Assembly: GCA_029817715.1 (NCBI GenBank)
Contig: JARUPY010000105.1
Coordinates: forward strand, 1 to 64,000
DNA from: Melastoma dodecandrum
Lineage: Eukaryota > Streptophyta > Magnoliopsida > Myrtales > Melastomataceae
Length of the DNA stretch: 64,000 nt
Direction of reading: 5' to 3'
Below the pieces are notes generated by a model. It searched no databases. It had not been told where the DNA came from and saw only the letters and a program-made list of their open reading frames with translations. The position numbers were made by a program, and so were the translations under genes. Of this stretch, positions 46,238 to 54,142 are shown piece by piece. How positions within the stretch are numbered: position 1 is the first letter of the stretch; each line of letters starts with the position of its first letter.

Positions 46238-47386
46238 GTGAACCCCGTCTTCGCCGACCTGCCCGTCACGATCTTCGAGACCATGTCGCGCCTGGCGCTG
46301 CGGCACGGGGCCGTCAACCTCGGCCAGGGCTTTCCCGAGGACCCCGGTCCGCTCGACCTGCGCCGGGCCGCCGCCGAGGCCGTGGTCGAGGGCTCGAACC
46401 AGTATCCGCCCATGATGGGCCTGCCCGAGCTGCGGCAGGCCGTGGCCGAGCACTACAACCGCGTCCAGGGCCTGGCGCTCGGCGCCGAGGACGTCATGGT
46501 GACGTCGGGGGCGACGGAGGCCCTGGCGGGGGCGCTGCTCGCCCTGATCGCGCCCGGCGACGAGGTCGTGCTGTTCCAGCCCATGTACGACGCCTACCTG
46601 CCGCTCGTGCGCCGCGCCGGCGGCGTGCCGCGCTTCGTCACGCTGAAGCCGCCGCACTGGGACTTCACCGACGACGACCTCGCGGCCGCCTTCTCGCCGC
46701 GCACGCGGGTGGTGCTGTTCAACTCCCCCCTCAATCCCTCCGGCACGGTGTTCCCGCGCGCCGCGCTGGAGCGGTTGGCGCGCTTCTGCATTCGCCACGA
46801 CGCCGTCGCGCTCTGCGACGAGGTCTGGGAACACATCGTCTTCGATGGGGCGGAGCACGTCCCCATGGCGTCGGTGTCCGGCATGGCGGAGCGCACCGTC
46901 AAGGTGGGGTCGGCGGGCAAGATCTTCGGCCTGACGGGGTGGAAGGTGGGTTTCGTGGTGGCGCCGCCCGCCCTGATGCCCGTGCTGAGCCGCGCCCACC
47001 AGTTCCTCACCTTCACGACGCCGCCGAACCTGCAGAGCGCCGTGGCCTTCGGGCTCGGCAAGCCCGAATCCCATTTCGCCGCCATGCGGGCCGACCTCCA
47101 GCGCTCGCGCGACCGGCTGGCCGCCGGCCTCGCCGAGCGCGGCTTCGCGGTGCTGCCGACGGCCGGCACCTATTTCCTCAACGTCGACCTCGCGCCCCTC
47201 GGCGTCACCGACGACGTCGCCTTCTGCCGCCGCCTGGTGGCCGAGCGCGGCGTCGCGGCCGTGCCGGTCTCGGCCTTCTACGCCGAGGATGCCGTGCGCA
47301 GCGTGGTGCGCTTCTGCTTCGCCAAGACCGATGCGACGCTCGACGCCGCGCTGGCGCGGTTGGAGGGGATGGTGAGGGCTCCGTGA
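46238..47386 (+). CDS. class I/II pyridoxal-phosphate aminotransferase
   Basis: 382 residues from a GTG at 46238 (M-NPVFADLPVTIFETMSRLA). PLP motifs: NLGQGFPEDPGP, VTSGATEALAGALLALIAPG, FNSPLNPSGTVFPRAALERL, CDEVWEHIVFDG, and the Schiff-base Lys in VGSAGKIFGLTGWKVGFV. It resembles the methionine/kynurenine/glutamine aminotransferase (YbdL, KAT) group, so transamination of methionine or aromatic amino acids is likely. It is not clearly linked to the thiamine operon. The frame is intact. Confidence 0.9.
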   Translation: MNPVFADLPVTIFETMSRLALRHGAVNLGQGFPEDPGPLDLRRAAAEAVVEGSNQYPPMMGLPELRQAVAEHYNRVQGLALGAEDVMVTSGATEALAGALLALIAPGDEVVLFQPMYDAYLPLVRRAGGVPRFVTLKPPHWDFTDDDLAAAFSPRTRVVLFNSPLNPSGTVFPRAALERLARFCIRHDAVALCDEVWEHIVFDGAEHVPMASVSGMAERTVKVGSAGKIFGLTGWKVGFVVAPPALMPVLSRAHQFLTFTTPPNLQSAVAFGLGKPESHFAAMRADLQRSRDRLAAGLAERGFAVLPTAGTYFLNVDLAPLGVTDDVAFCRRLVAERGVAAVPVSAFYAEDAVRSVVRFCFAKTDATLDAALARLEGMVRAP

Positions 47387-47545
47387 GAGGCCGTGCGATC
47401 GCGCGTTCGGGATCCGTCCGGACGTGTCGCGCTGGTGCTCCGAAGACCGCCGCCGACGCTCGCATGCGCTGGACCTTCAGGACGTGACCACCTAACGTTT
47501 CGCGGGCCTGCCGCTCGGCCCAAAGGCCCTGACCGGAGCTCCGAC

Positions 47546-48079
47546 ATGGCCCTCGCCGACACGATCCATGATCTCCTCACGCAGCAAAAGATCCGATCGA
47601 CAAACGATTCGGACAAGAGCGTGCTCCTTGCCGATTGGCAACGTGATGTGACCGAAGTCCTGGCCCGGATCCAGGCGACGATACAGCCCTTCATAGCCGA
47701 TGGATCCGCGGTCGCCGTCTCGGGAACTGTGAAGATCGACGAAGATCTGCTCGGGACTTACGAGGCACCGCAACTGGCTTTCACCATCGCGAATCGGCGG
47801 ATCATAGCCGCGCCGGTCGCCCGCGTGACCTTCGGAGGGACCGGACGCATCGATCTCTACCGGGCCGATCGTCCCTCAGAACGGGACCGCTTCCTGATCG
47901 TGCGGGAGGCAGGCGAAGCCGAGACAGCCTCGCTTGCCTGGCTCATGGAAAACAAGGATGAGGTGCCCCCGGACGCGCTGCTGCCGCTTCGTTCGATCCG
48001 GCGGAGCAGCCGCCGTTTCTACCCTTTTTCGCAAGCCGTCATCGAGAGCGCGATCGATTACCTGCTCAGGATGAGGTGA
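47546..48079 (+). CDS. uncharacterised protein in a lower-G+C pair
   Basis: 177 residues, soluble, no family recognised. It reads as an alpha-helical start (DTIHDLLTQQKIRSTNDSDK), a beta-rich middle (AFTIANRRIIAAPVARVTFG, GTGRIDLYRADRPSERDRFL) and a C-terminal helix ending AIDYLLRMR. The region is lower in G+C than its surroundings (32 of 60 bases at 47581-47640), suggesting acquisition. It lies 7 bases before the HEPN/MltR-like gene, so the two are one transcription unit. No function is assigned; a partner or antitoxin role is only a possibility. Confidence 0.7.
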   Translation: MALADTIHDLLTQQKIRSTNDSDKSVLLADWQRDVTEVLARIQATIQPFIADGSAVAVSGTVKIDEDLLGTYEAPQLAFTIANRRIIAAPVARVTFGGTGRIDLYRADRPSERDRFLIVREAGEAETASLAWLMENKDEVPPDALLPLRSIRRSSRRFYPFSQAVIESAIDYLLRMR

Positions 48080-48086
48080 AGGCGCC

Positions 48087-48626
48087 ATGCCGAAGCCTAC
48101 GGACCCGGTCGGCGAAGCGTTCCGACGCATCGAGATCCTGCGTAGCATCGTCCGCGCGGAACGGCTGCGGGCCGAGGCGAAGCCCTTCGACCGCCGCAAC
48201 CGTGATCTCGGGCTCGTCGAAGAGGATATGCCGAGTCGTCTGGTCGAGGACAGCATCGCGGAAACCTTCAACGCCCTGCAGACCCTCCTTGACCACTTGG
48301 CCGTCGCCCACATGGCCGCGGCTTTCGAGGAAGCGGCCAAGAGCCGGATGGGCACGATCATCGGCAACGCTCGCAGGGCGATCGAACGCGATCGAAAATC
48401 TGCGGATCGATGGCCCGCCGACCTGGTGCGCAGCAGCGAGAGCTTCGAAGGGCTGAGGGATCTCGGTAGCGTGCTGCCGCTGCAATCCGACGAGGCCAAG
48501 GCCTTCGCCCTGATCCGCGGCGTGCGTAACCGCTTCGGACATGCCGTCCAGATCGATCGTCCGCCCGCCATCCCGGGAGAGGAGGCCTTGCCGATCCTCC
48601 TGGAATTGCTCGATCGGATCGCGTGA
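48087..48626 (+). CDS. uncharacterised alpha-helical protein with a HEPN/MltR-like RN-x3-H motif
   Basis: 179 residues, almost entirely helical. Near the C-terminus lies FALIRGVRNRFGHAVQIDRP, with R-N-x-x-x-H spacing as in HEPN nucleases and in MltR-type mannitol regulators (IRN.FAH). The N-terminal half has ETFNALQTLLDHLAVAHMAA and AIERDRKSADRWPADLV. It is downstream of the unknown 177-residue gene in the same low-G+C island. It may be a HEPN ribonuclease-type toxin, an MltR-like regulator or neither; the motif alone cannot decide. The frame is intact, with normal start spacing. Confidence 0.65.
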   Translation: MPKPTDPVGEAFRRIEILRSIVRAERLRAEAKPFDRRNRDLGLVEEDMPSRLVEDSIAETFNALQTLLDHLAVAHMAAAFEEAAKSRMGTIIGNARRAIERDRKSADRWPADLVRSSESFEGLRDLGSVLPLQSDEAKAFALIRGVRNRFGHAVQIDRPPAIPGEEALPILLELLDRIA

Positions 48627-48736
48627 TATCGTATCACGAGGCGCGCTCCGGACTGCCGGGTTCGGTCGCGGGGCATCGCCCCTCATGCGCCCACACGGGA
48701 TTAGCAACGCCCGTTCTCCGTGCTAAGGATCGCACC

Positions 48737-49390
48737 ATGAGGGCGACGGCGCAGTTCGGGGACCACGGGGGAGCGGAGCACGGCAGGGGCGGCCACGGCG
48801 GCGGATCCCGCGCCGAGATCTCCGCGCGGCCCGACATCGCCGCCAGGGCCTCCGCCATCCTGCGCCACCTCGGACCACGCCCCATCGTGCTGACCGGCAT
48901 GATGGGGGCCGGCAAGACCGTGATGGGACGCCGCCTCGCCGCCCATCTCGGCCTCGATTTCGTCGACAGCGACATCGAGATCGAGACCGCCGCCGGCATG
49001 ACGATCCCGGACATCTTCGCCCGGCACGGCGAGCCCTTCTTCCGCGACCGCGAGAACCGAGTCGTCGGCCGGCTGATCGGCGGCGGCGCGCGCATCGTCG
49101 CCACGGGCGGGGGCGCCTTCATCCATCCCGCCACGCGCGCCGCCATCAAAGCCGGGAGCTTCTCGGTTTGGATCAAGGCGGATTTCGACGTATTGATGCG
49201 CCGCGTGCGCAAGCGGTCCAACCGGCCGCTCCTGCGCACGCCCGACCCCGAAGGGACCCTGAAGCGCCTCATGGCCGAACGCTACCCCGTCTACGCGGAA
49301 GCCGATCTCACGGTCGAGTCGCGCGATTGTTCCCCCGACCTCATGGTGGAGCAGATGGCGAGCGCCATCGCGGGGCGCCTCGTCCCATGA
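48737..49390 (+). CDS. aroK: shikimate kinase
   Basis: Phosphorylates shikimate in aromatic amino acid synthesis. It has 217 residues from the ATG at 48737. The P-loop is LTGMMGAGKTVMGRRLAAHL, the shikimate-binding segment is LDFVDSDIEIETAAGMTIPD, then FFRDRENRVV and IVATGGGAFIHPATRAAIKA, with the lid RKRSNRPLL. An N-terminal extension of ~40 residues (Gly/His-rich) precedes the kinase, as in many Rhizobiales. Its stop overlaps the aroB start (ATGA). Confidence 0.95.
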   Translation: MRATAQFGDHGGAEHGRGGHGGGSRAEISARPDIAARASAILRHLGPRPIVLTGMMGAGKTVMGRRLAAHLGLDFVDSDIEIETAAGMTIPDIFARHGEPFFRDRENRVVGRLIGGGARIVATGGGAFIHPATRAAIKAGSFSVWIKADFDVLMRRVRKRSNRPLLRTPDPEGTLKRLMAERYPVYAEADLTVESRDCSPDLMVEQMASAIAGRLVP

Positions 49391-50532
49391 CGCCTGCCGA
49401 CGGCGCCGGTCCCGACGGCCCGACCCGCGTCCCCGTCGGGCTCGGGGAGCGTTCCTACGACATCCTGATCGGGCCGGGCCTCCTGGCGGGCGCGGGGGAG
49501 CGCATCGCCGCGCTGGCGCCGGGCGCCGCCTGCGTGATCGTCACCGACACGCATCTCGCCGAACTCCACCTGCCGGCGCTGCTGGCCTCGCTCGAAGCCG
49601 CGGGGCTGCGCCACGCCGAGGTGGTGGTCGAGCCCGGCGAGGGCGCGAAGAGCTTCGCCACCTACGCCGAGGTCTGCGGCGCCGTGCTCGACGCGCGGGC
49701 AGAGCGTGGCGACCTCGTCGTCGCCCTCGGCGGCGGCGTGGTGGGCGACCTCGCCGGCTTCGTGGCCGCCACGCTCAAGCGCGGCATGCGCTTCGTGCAG
49801 GTGCCGACCAGCCTCTTGGCCCAGGTGGATTCGTCCGTCGGCGGCAAGACGGGGATCAACGCCCCCCAGGGCAAGAACCTCGTCGGCGCCTTCCACCAGC
49901 CGTCGCTGGTGCTCGCCGACACCGGCTGCCTCGACACGCTGAGCCCCCGCGAGTTCCGCGCCGGCTACGCCGAGGTGGCGAAATACGGCCTCATCGACGA
50001 TGTCGCCTTCTTCGACTGGCTCGACGAGAACCGGGCCGCGATCTTCGCGGCGGGCGGGCCCGCCCGCCTCCACGCCGTCGCGCAGTCCTGCCGCGCCAAG
50101 GCGGCCGTGGTGGCGCGCGACGAGCACGAGCGCGGCGACCGCGCGCTCCTGAACCTCGGCCACACCTTCGGCCACGCCCTCGAACGCCTGACCCGCTACG
50201 ACGGCACCCGCCTCGTCCACGGCGAGGCGGTGGCGGTCGGCATCGCGCTGGCGTTCCGCTTCTCGGTGGCCCGGGGCCTCTGCCCGGCCGCGGACGCCAT
50301 CCGCGTGGCGGATCATTTCCGCGCCGTCGGCCTGCCGGTGCGCATCCGCGACGTGCCGGGCTGGACGGCGGATGCCGACGCGATCCTCGACGCCATGTTC
50401 CAGGACAAGAAGGTCACCCGCGGGCGGCTCAACCTCGTGCTCGCGCGCGGCATCGGACGAAGCTTCGTGGCACCGGACGTCGAGGCCGAGGCGGTGCGTC
50501 GCTTCCTCAACGACGAGCTCGCGAAGGACTGA
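49387..50532 (+). CDS. aroB: 3-dehydroquinate synthase
   Basis: Converts DAHP to 3-dehydroquinate using NAD and a metal. It has 381 residues. NAD-binding EPGEGAKSFATYAEVCGAVL and VALGGGVVGDLAGFVAATLK, VPTSLLAQVDSSVGGKTGIN, the metal-binding Glu in YAEVAKYGLIDD, and His residues in LGHTFGHALERL and RLVHGEAVAVG are all there. It is coupled to aroK by an ATGA overlap and followed after 4 bases by the CorC-type gene, a common alphaproteobacterial order. Confidence 0.97.
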   Translation: MTPADGAGPDGPTRVPVGLGERSYDILIGPGLLAGAGERIAALAPGAACVIVTDTHLAELHLPALLASLEAAGLRHAEVVVEPGEGAKSFATYAEVCGAVLDARAERGDLVVALGGGVVGDLAGFVAATLKRGMRFVQVPTSLLAQVDSSVGGKTGINAPQGKNLVGAFHQPSLVLADTGCLDTLSPREFRAGYAEVAKYGLIDDVAFFDWLDENRAAIFAAGGPARLHAVAQSCRAKAAVVARDEHERGDRALLNLGHTFGHALERLTRYDGTRLVHGEAVAVGIALAFRFSVARGLCPAADAIRVADHFRAVGLPVRIRDVPGWTADADAILDAMFQDKKVTRGRLNLVLARGIGRSFVAPDVEAEAVRRFLNDELAKD

Positions 50533-50536
50533 ACCG

Positions 50537-52003
50537 ATGCATGGCGCTCCGGCCGAAGTCGCCGCCCAGGGGGCGGACCTTTGGCTCGACATCGCGATCG
50601 TGGTGCTCTGCATCACGCTGTCGGCCTTTTTCGCCGCCGCCGAGACGGCGCTGACCGCCGCGTCCCGCGCCCGCATGCATGCCATCGAGAAGGGGGGCGA
50701 CAAGCGGGCCGGCATCGTGACGCGCCTGCTCGAGGACCGCGAGCGCTTCATCGGCGCCATGCTGCTCGGCAACAACGTCGCCAATATCGGGGCCTCCGCC
50801 CTCATCACCAGCGTGCTGCTGGCCCTGGTGGGCGAGACCGGCGTGATCTACGCCACCGTGATGATGACGGTCGTCATCCTGGTCTTCGCCGAGGTGCTGC
50901 CCAAGACCATCGCGATCAACTTCCCCGACCGGGCCTCGCTGTTCCTGGCCCGCATGGTGGCCGTGATGGTGGCGGTGTTCGGGCCCGTGCTCAGCGCCGT
51001 CGAGATCTTCGTGCGCGGCATCCTGCGGCTCTTCGGCGTCGACCTCGACGAGAACCGCTCGATGCTGACGGGTGTCGAGGAGTTGAAGAGCGCCGTCGAC
51101 CTCCTGCACCAGGAGGGCGGCGTCGAGCGCAGCGACCGCGACATGGTGGGGGGCCTGCTCGACCTGCACGAGCTCGAGGTGCAGGACGTGATGGTCCACC
51201 GCACCAAGATGCAGAGCATCAACGCCGCACTGCCCCCGGCCGAGGTGCTGCGCGAGGTGCTGGCCTCGCCCCACACCCGCCTGCCGCTCTGGCGCGGTGC
51301 GCCCGACGAGATCGTGGGCGTGCTGCACGCCAAGGAAGTGCTGCGCGCCCTGAGCGATCTCGGCGGCGACGGCACCCGGCTCGACATCGCCGCCATCAAG
51401 TTCGATCCGTGGTTCGTGCCCGCCACGACCAGCCTGCAGGACCAATTGCAGGAGTTCCTGCGCCGCAAGCAGCATTTCGCCCTGGTGGTCGACGAATACG
51501 GCGAGGTGGAGGGGCTCGTGACGCTCGAGGACATCCTCGAGGAGATCGTGGGCGACATCCGCGACGAGCACGACCTCGCCGTCCAGGGCCTGCGGCTCAA
51601 CACGGACGGCAGCGTGACGGTGGACGGCTCCGTGCCGATCCGCGACCTCAACCGCGTGATGGGTTGGGAGCTGCCCGACGAGGAGGCCAACACGATCGCG
51701 GGCCTCGTCATCCACGAGGCCCAGACCATCCCGGACGTCGGCCAGGTCTTCACCTTCCACGGCTTCCGCTTCGAGGTGCTGCGCAAGGTGCGCAACCTCC
51801 TCACCCTGATGCGGGTCGTGCCGGACGGGGCCGACGACGCCGAGACGGGCGCGCAGAGCGGCCGGGCTCCGGCCCAGAAGCCGCCCGCCCCGCCGGTCCG
51901 CCGCCGGCCGCCTCGCCCCCGCAGCGGCTGCAGCTCGGGACGAAATAATGTCGCACCCGGGAACTTTTCCGGGTCCGCGGCCGCGCGAGTGCATCGGAGG
52001 TAA
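50537..52003 (+). CDS. HlyC/CorC-family (CNNM-type) membrane protein
   Basis: 488 residues as read. The DUF21 membrane domain has an N-terminal hydrophobic stretch (LDIAIVVLCITLSAFFAAAE) and AMLLGNNVANIGASALITSV. Then come paired CBS domains (VQDVMVHRTKMQSIN, FALVVDEYGEVEGLVTLEDI) and the C-terminal CorC_HlyC domain (GSVPIRDLNRVMGWELPDEE). A role in Mg2+/Co2+ efflux or tolerance is inferred from the family. The last ~40 residues after PPAPPVRRR may be out of frame: one base change near 51900 would end the protein at QRLQLGTK, stop at 51948. Confidence 0.9.
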   Translation: MHGAPAEVAAQGADLWLDIAIVVLCITLSAFFAAAETALTAASRARMHAIEKGGDKRAGIVTRLLEDRERFIGAMLLGNNVANIGASALITSVLLALVGETGVIYATVMMTVVILVFAEVLPKTIAINFPDRASLFLARMVAVMVAVFGPVLSAVEIFVRGILRLFGVDLDENRSMLTGVEELKSAVDLLHQEGGVERSDRDMVGGLLDLHELEVQDVMVHRTKMQSINAALPPAEVLREVLASPHTRLPLWRGAPDEIVGVLHAKEVLRALSDLGGDGTRLDIAAIKFDPWFVPATTSLQDQLQEFLRRKQHFALVVDEYGEVEGLVTLEDILEEIVGDIRDEHDLAVQGLRLNTDGSVTVDGSVPIRDLNRVMGWELPDEEANTIAGLVIHEAQTIPDVGQVFTFHGFRFEVLRKVRNLLTLMRVVPDGADDAETGAQSGRAPAQKPPAPPVRRRPPRPRSGCSSGRNNVAPGNFSGSAAARVHRR

Positions 52004-52057
52004 ATGCCGGGGCCCGCAGCGTGGCTATCCTGTTCGAGGACAGGACGAGACCGCCCG

Positions 52058-52309
52058 ATGGACCGCGATACCGATTTCCGCACCTGGAACGTTTTCCGAC
52101 GTCGACACGACGAGGGCCTGTGCTGCGCGGTCGCGGCCGAGACGCCGGTGCCGCCCTTCCTCATGTCGGGCGACTGGAATTTCGGTTTCGCCTTCGCGGG
52201 CGATCCTCCTGTCGCGGGCTTCTGCGCCGCCGCGGCGGATGCCGGCATGGTTTTCCGCGGCTATTACCTGTTCCTCGCCCTCGCGGTCCCGAGCAGCCAG
52301 CGGCATTAG
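52058..52309 (+). CDS. short hypothetical protein
   Basis: 83 residues from an ATG at 52058 (MDRDTDFRTWNVFRRRHDEG), with FLMSGDWNFGFAFAGDPPVA and a hydrophobic end (GYYLFLALAVPS). No family recognised. The codon phase looks genuine and the frame runs unbroken to a TAG at 52307-52309, where a dispersed repeat begins. It could be a real small gene; no function is assigned. Confidence 0.45.
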   Translation: MDRDTDFRTWNVFRRRHDEGLCCAVAAETPVPPFLMSGDWNFGFAFAGDPPVAGFCAAAADAGMVFRGYYLFLALAVPSSQRH

Positions 52310-52520
52310 AGCCGATCGCGATCGGGTGGAGTCACCTGGTCGCGTGACGATGCTCCTGGAAACAGGACCTGAGGGTCGGAGCCGCGAGCCAAGGCGAGCA
52401 CGGCGACGCGATCAAGCCAAGGTGAGCCTTCGGGCGGGCGGTGAGATGTCACCACGGGCCGGCCTCGTCCCGAACCCGCCGCCAGGATCGCCTCGTCGCA
52501 CGCGCCCCTCGCCATGACGG
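52307..52520. repeat. dispersed palindromic repeat, copy 2, plus a half-unit of the array repeat
   Basis: 52307-52400 repeats the block order of 30752-30845: CGCGATCGGGT-GGAGT-CACCTGGTCGCG, then TGACGATGCTC and, further on, CGAGCC(A)AGGCGAGC. Bases 52491-52520 (GGATCGCCTCGTCGCACGCG and CCTCGCCATGACGGCGG) match the right half of the ~180-bp array units. The remainder to 52693 shows no gene. Confidence 0.65.
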
Positions 52521-52693
52521 CGGAGCGGGAACCGCATCGCCAACCTCCACGCTGTCGCCGGGCGCGGTGCCGTGGCGCCTCGGATCCCGTCATCGCGGCG
52601 AAACGGCGGTGCGGCGGGAGCCGAAGCGCGGTCTCGCGCATTCTCCTGTCCGGAGCGACCGCAGACGCGGCGCCGCAGGCGACAGGAAGACCG

Positions 52694-52906
52694 ATGTCCG
52701 AACATACCTACCGGCTGATCGAAGTCGTGGGCTCCTCCCCGACCGGGATCGACGATGCCATCAAGGAGGCCATCGCCGACGCGGCGAAGACGATCCGCAA
52801 CATCCGCTGGTTCCAGGTGGTCGAGACGCGCGGCCACGTGGAAAACGACAAGGTGGCGCATTTCCAGGTGACGCTGAAGATCGGCTTCACGCTCGACGAC
52901 CGCTGA
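52694..52906 (+). CDS. dodecin
   Basis: A 70-residue protein forming a hollow dodecamer that stores flavin (or CoA in some lineages). It reads MSEHTYRLIEVVGSSPTGID, DAIKEAIADAAKTIRNIRWF and QVVETRGHVENDKVAHFQVT, the standard dodecin strand-helix-strand pattern. The Trp of IRWFQV is the flavin-stacking residue. Stand-alone gene with its own promoter region containing repeats. Confidence 0.94.
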   Translation: MSEHTYRLIEVVGSSPTGIDDAIKEAIADAAKTIRNIRWFQVVETRGHVENDKVAHFQVTLKIGFTLDDR

Positions 52907-53033
52907 GCGCTCGCGCCGGCACGGGCATCCGCCGGGCGGGGACGATCCCTCGCCCGGGCGCGTTGCCGGCGGCCGCTCGCCTTGGTAATCCTGCGCGCGC
53001 CGGCCGCGGGCCGGAGGACCGGTGGGGATCATC

Positions 53034-54125
53034 ATGGCGCAGACGGCGTCGGGGGCGGGCAACCGGCGGCGCATCGCCGTCATCCCGGGGGACGGGATCG
53101 GCAAGGAGACCGTACCCGAAGGGCTGAAGGTGCTCGAAGCGGTCGCGCGCCGCCGCGAGCTCGATCTCGCCTTCGACGCGTTCGACTTCTCCTCCTACGA
53201 CTATTATGCCCGGCACGGCCGCATGCTGCCGGAGGACTGGCGGGACCAGATCGGCGGCCACGACGCCATCTTCTTCGGGGCGGTGGGCCTCCCCGACAAG
53301 ATGCCCGACCACGTCTCGCTCTGGGGCTCGCTGCTGCAGTTCCGTCGGGTCTTCGACCAATACGTCAACCTGCGCCCCGTGCGGCTGATGCCGGGCGTCA
53401 AGGCGCCCCTCGCGGGGCGGGAGCCCGGCGACATCGATTTCTGGGTCGTGCGCGAGAACACCGAGGGCGAATATTCGTCGATCGGCGGGCGCATGTTCGA
53501 GGGAACCGAGCGCGAGACCGTGATGCAGGAGACGGTGCTGTCGCGGCACGGCGTCGACCGCGTGCTGCGCTACGCCTTCGACCTCGCGCAGCGGCGGCCC
53601 AAGCGCCACCTGACCTCGGCCACGAAATCCAACGGCATCGCCATCACCATGCCCTACTGGGACGAGCGGGTGGAGGCGATGGCGGCCTCCTACCCCGAAG
53701 TGCGGTGGGACAAGTACCACATCGACATCCTCACGGCCCATTTCGTGCTGAACCCGGACCGGTTCGACGTCGTCGTGGCGTCGAACCTCTTCGGCGACAT
53801 CCTGTCGGACCTCGGCCCGGCCTGCACCGGCACGATCGGCATCGCGCCCTCGGGCAACATCAATCCCGAGGGCACCTTCCCGTCGCTCTTCGAACCCGTG
53901 CACGGCTCGGCGCCCGACATCGCCGGCCAGGGCATCGCCAATCCCATCGGCCAGATCTGGTCGGCCGCCATGATGCTCGACCATCTCGGCGAGCCGGAGG
54001 CCGCCGCCGACATCGTCGCCGCCATCGAGCGCAGCCTCGCCGATCCCCGCACCCGCACGCGCGACCTCGGCGGGACCGCCGACACGGCGGGCTGCGGCGA
54101 CGCCGTCGCGGCCCTGCTGGGCTGA
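53034..54125 (+). CDS. tartrate/D-malate-type dehydrogenase
   Basis: NAD-linked beta-decarboxylating dehydrogenase of the isocitrate/isopropylmalate family, 363 residues from the ATG at 53034 (alternative GTG at 53022). Seen: RIAVIPGDGIGKETVPEGLK, the substrate arginines near RRVFDQYVNLRPVRLMPG, VVRENTEGEYSSIGGRMFEG, the catalytic Lys in SATKSNGIAITMPYWD, and the metal Asp residues in ASNLFGDILSDLGPACTGTI. The motifs match the TtuC/YeaU group, oxidising tartrate or D-malate. It is followed after 17 bases by an FMN hydroxyacid dehydrogenase, a plausible shared hydroxyacid pathway. Confidence 0.9.
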   Translation: MAQTASGAGNRRRIAVIPGDGIGKETVPEGLKVLEAVARRRELDLAFDAFDFSSYDYYARHGRMLPEDWRDQIGGHDAIFFGAVGLPDKMPDHVSLWGSLLQFRRVFDQYVNLRPVRLMPGVKAPLAGREPGDIDFWVVRENTEGEYSSIGGRMFEGTERETVMQETVLSRHGVDRVLRYAFDLAQRRPKRHLTSATKSNGIAITMPYWDERVEAMAASYPEVRWDKYHIDILTAHFVLNPDRFDVVVASNLFGDILSDLGPACTGTIGIAPSGNINPEGTFPSLFEPVHGSAPDIAGQGIANPIGQIWSAAMMLDHLGEPEAAADIVAAIERSLADPRTRTRDLGGTADTAGCGDAVAALLG

Positions 54126-54142
54126 GCCCGCGGGAGCGTGCG

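Noticed and set aside
48704..48726. TTAGCA/TGCTAA inverted repeat upstream of aroK as an operator
   Set aside because: Only six bases pair across a 14-base gap, no known regulator fits, and chance is a sufficient explanation.
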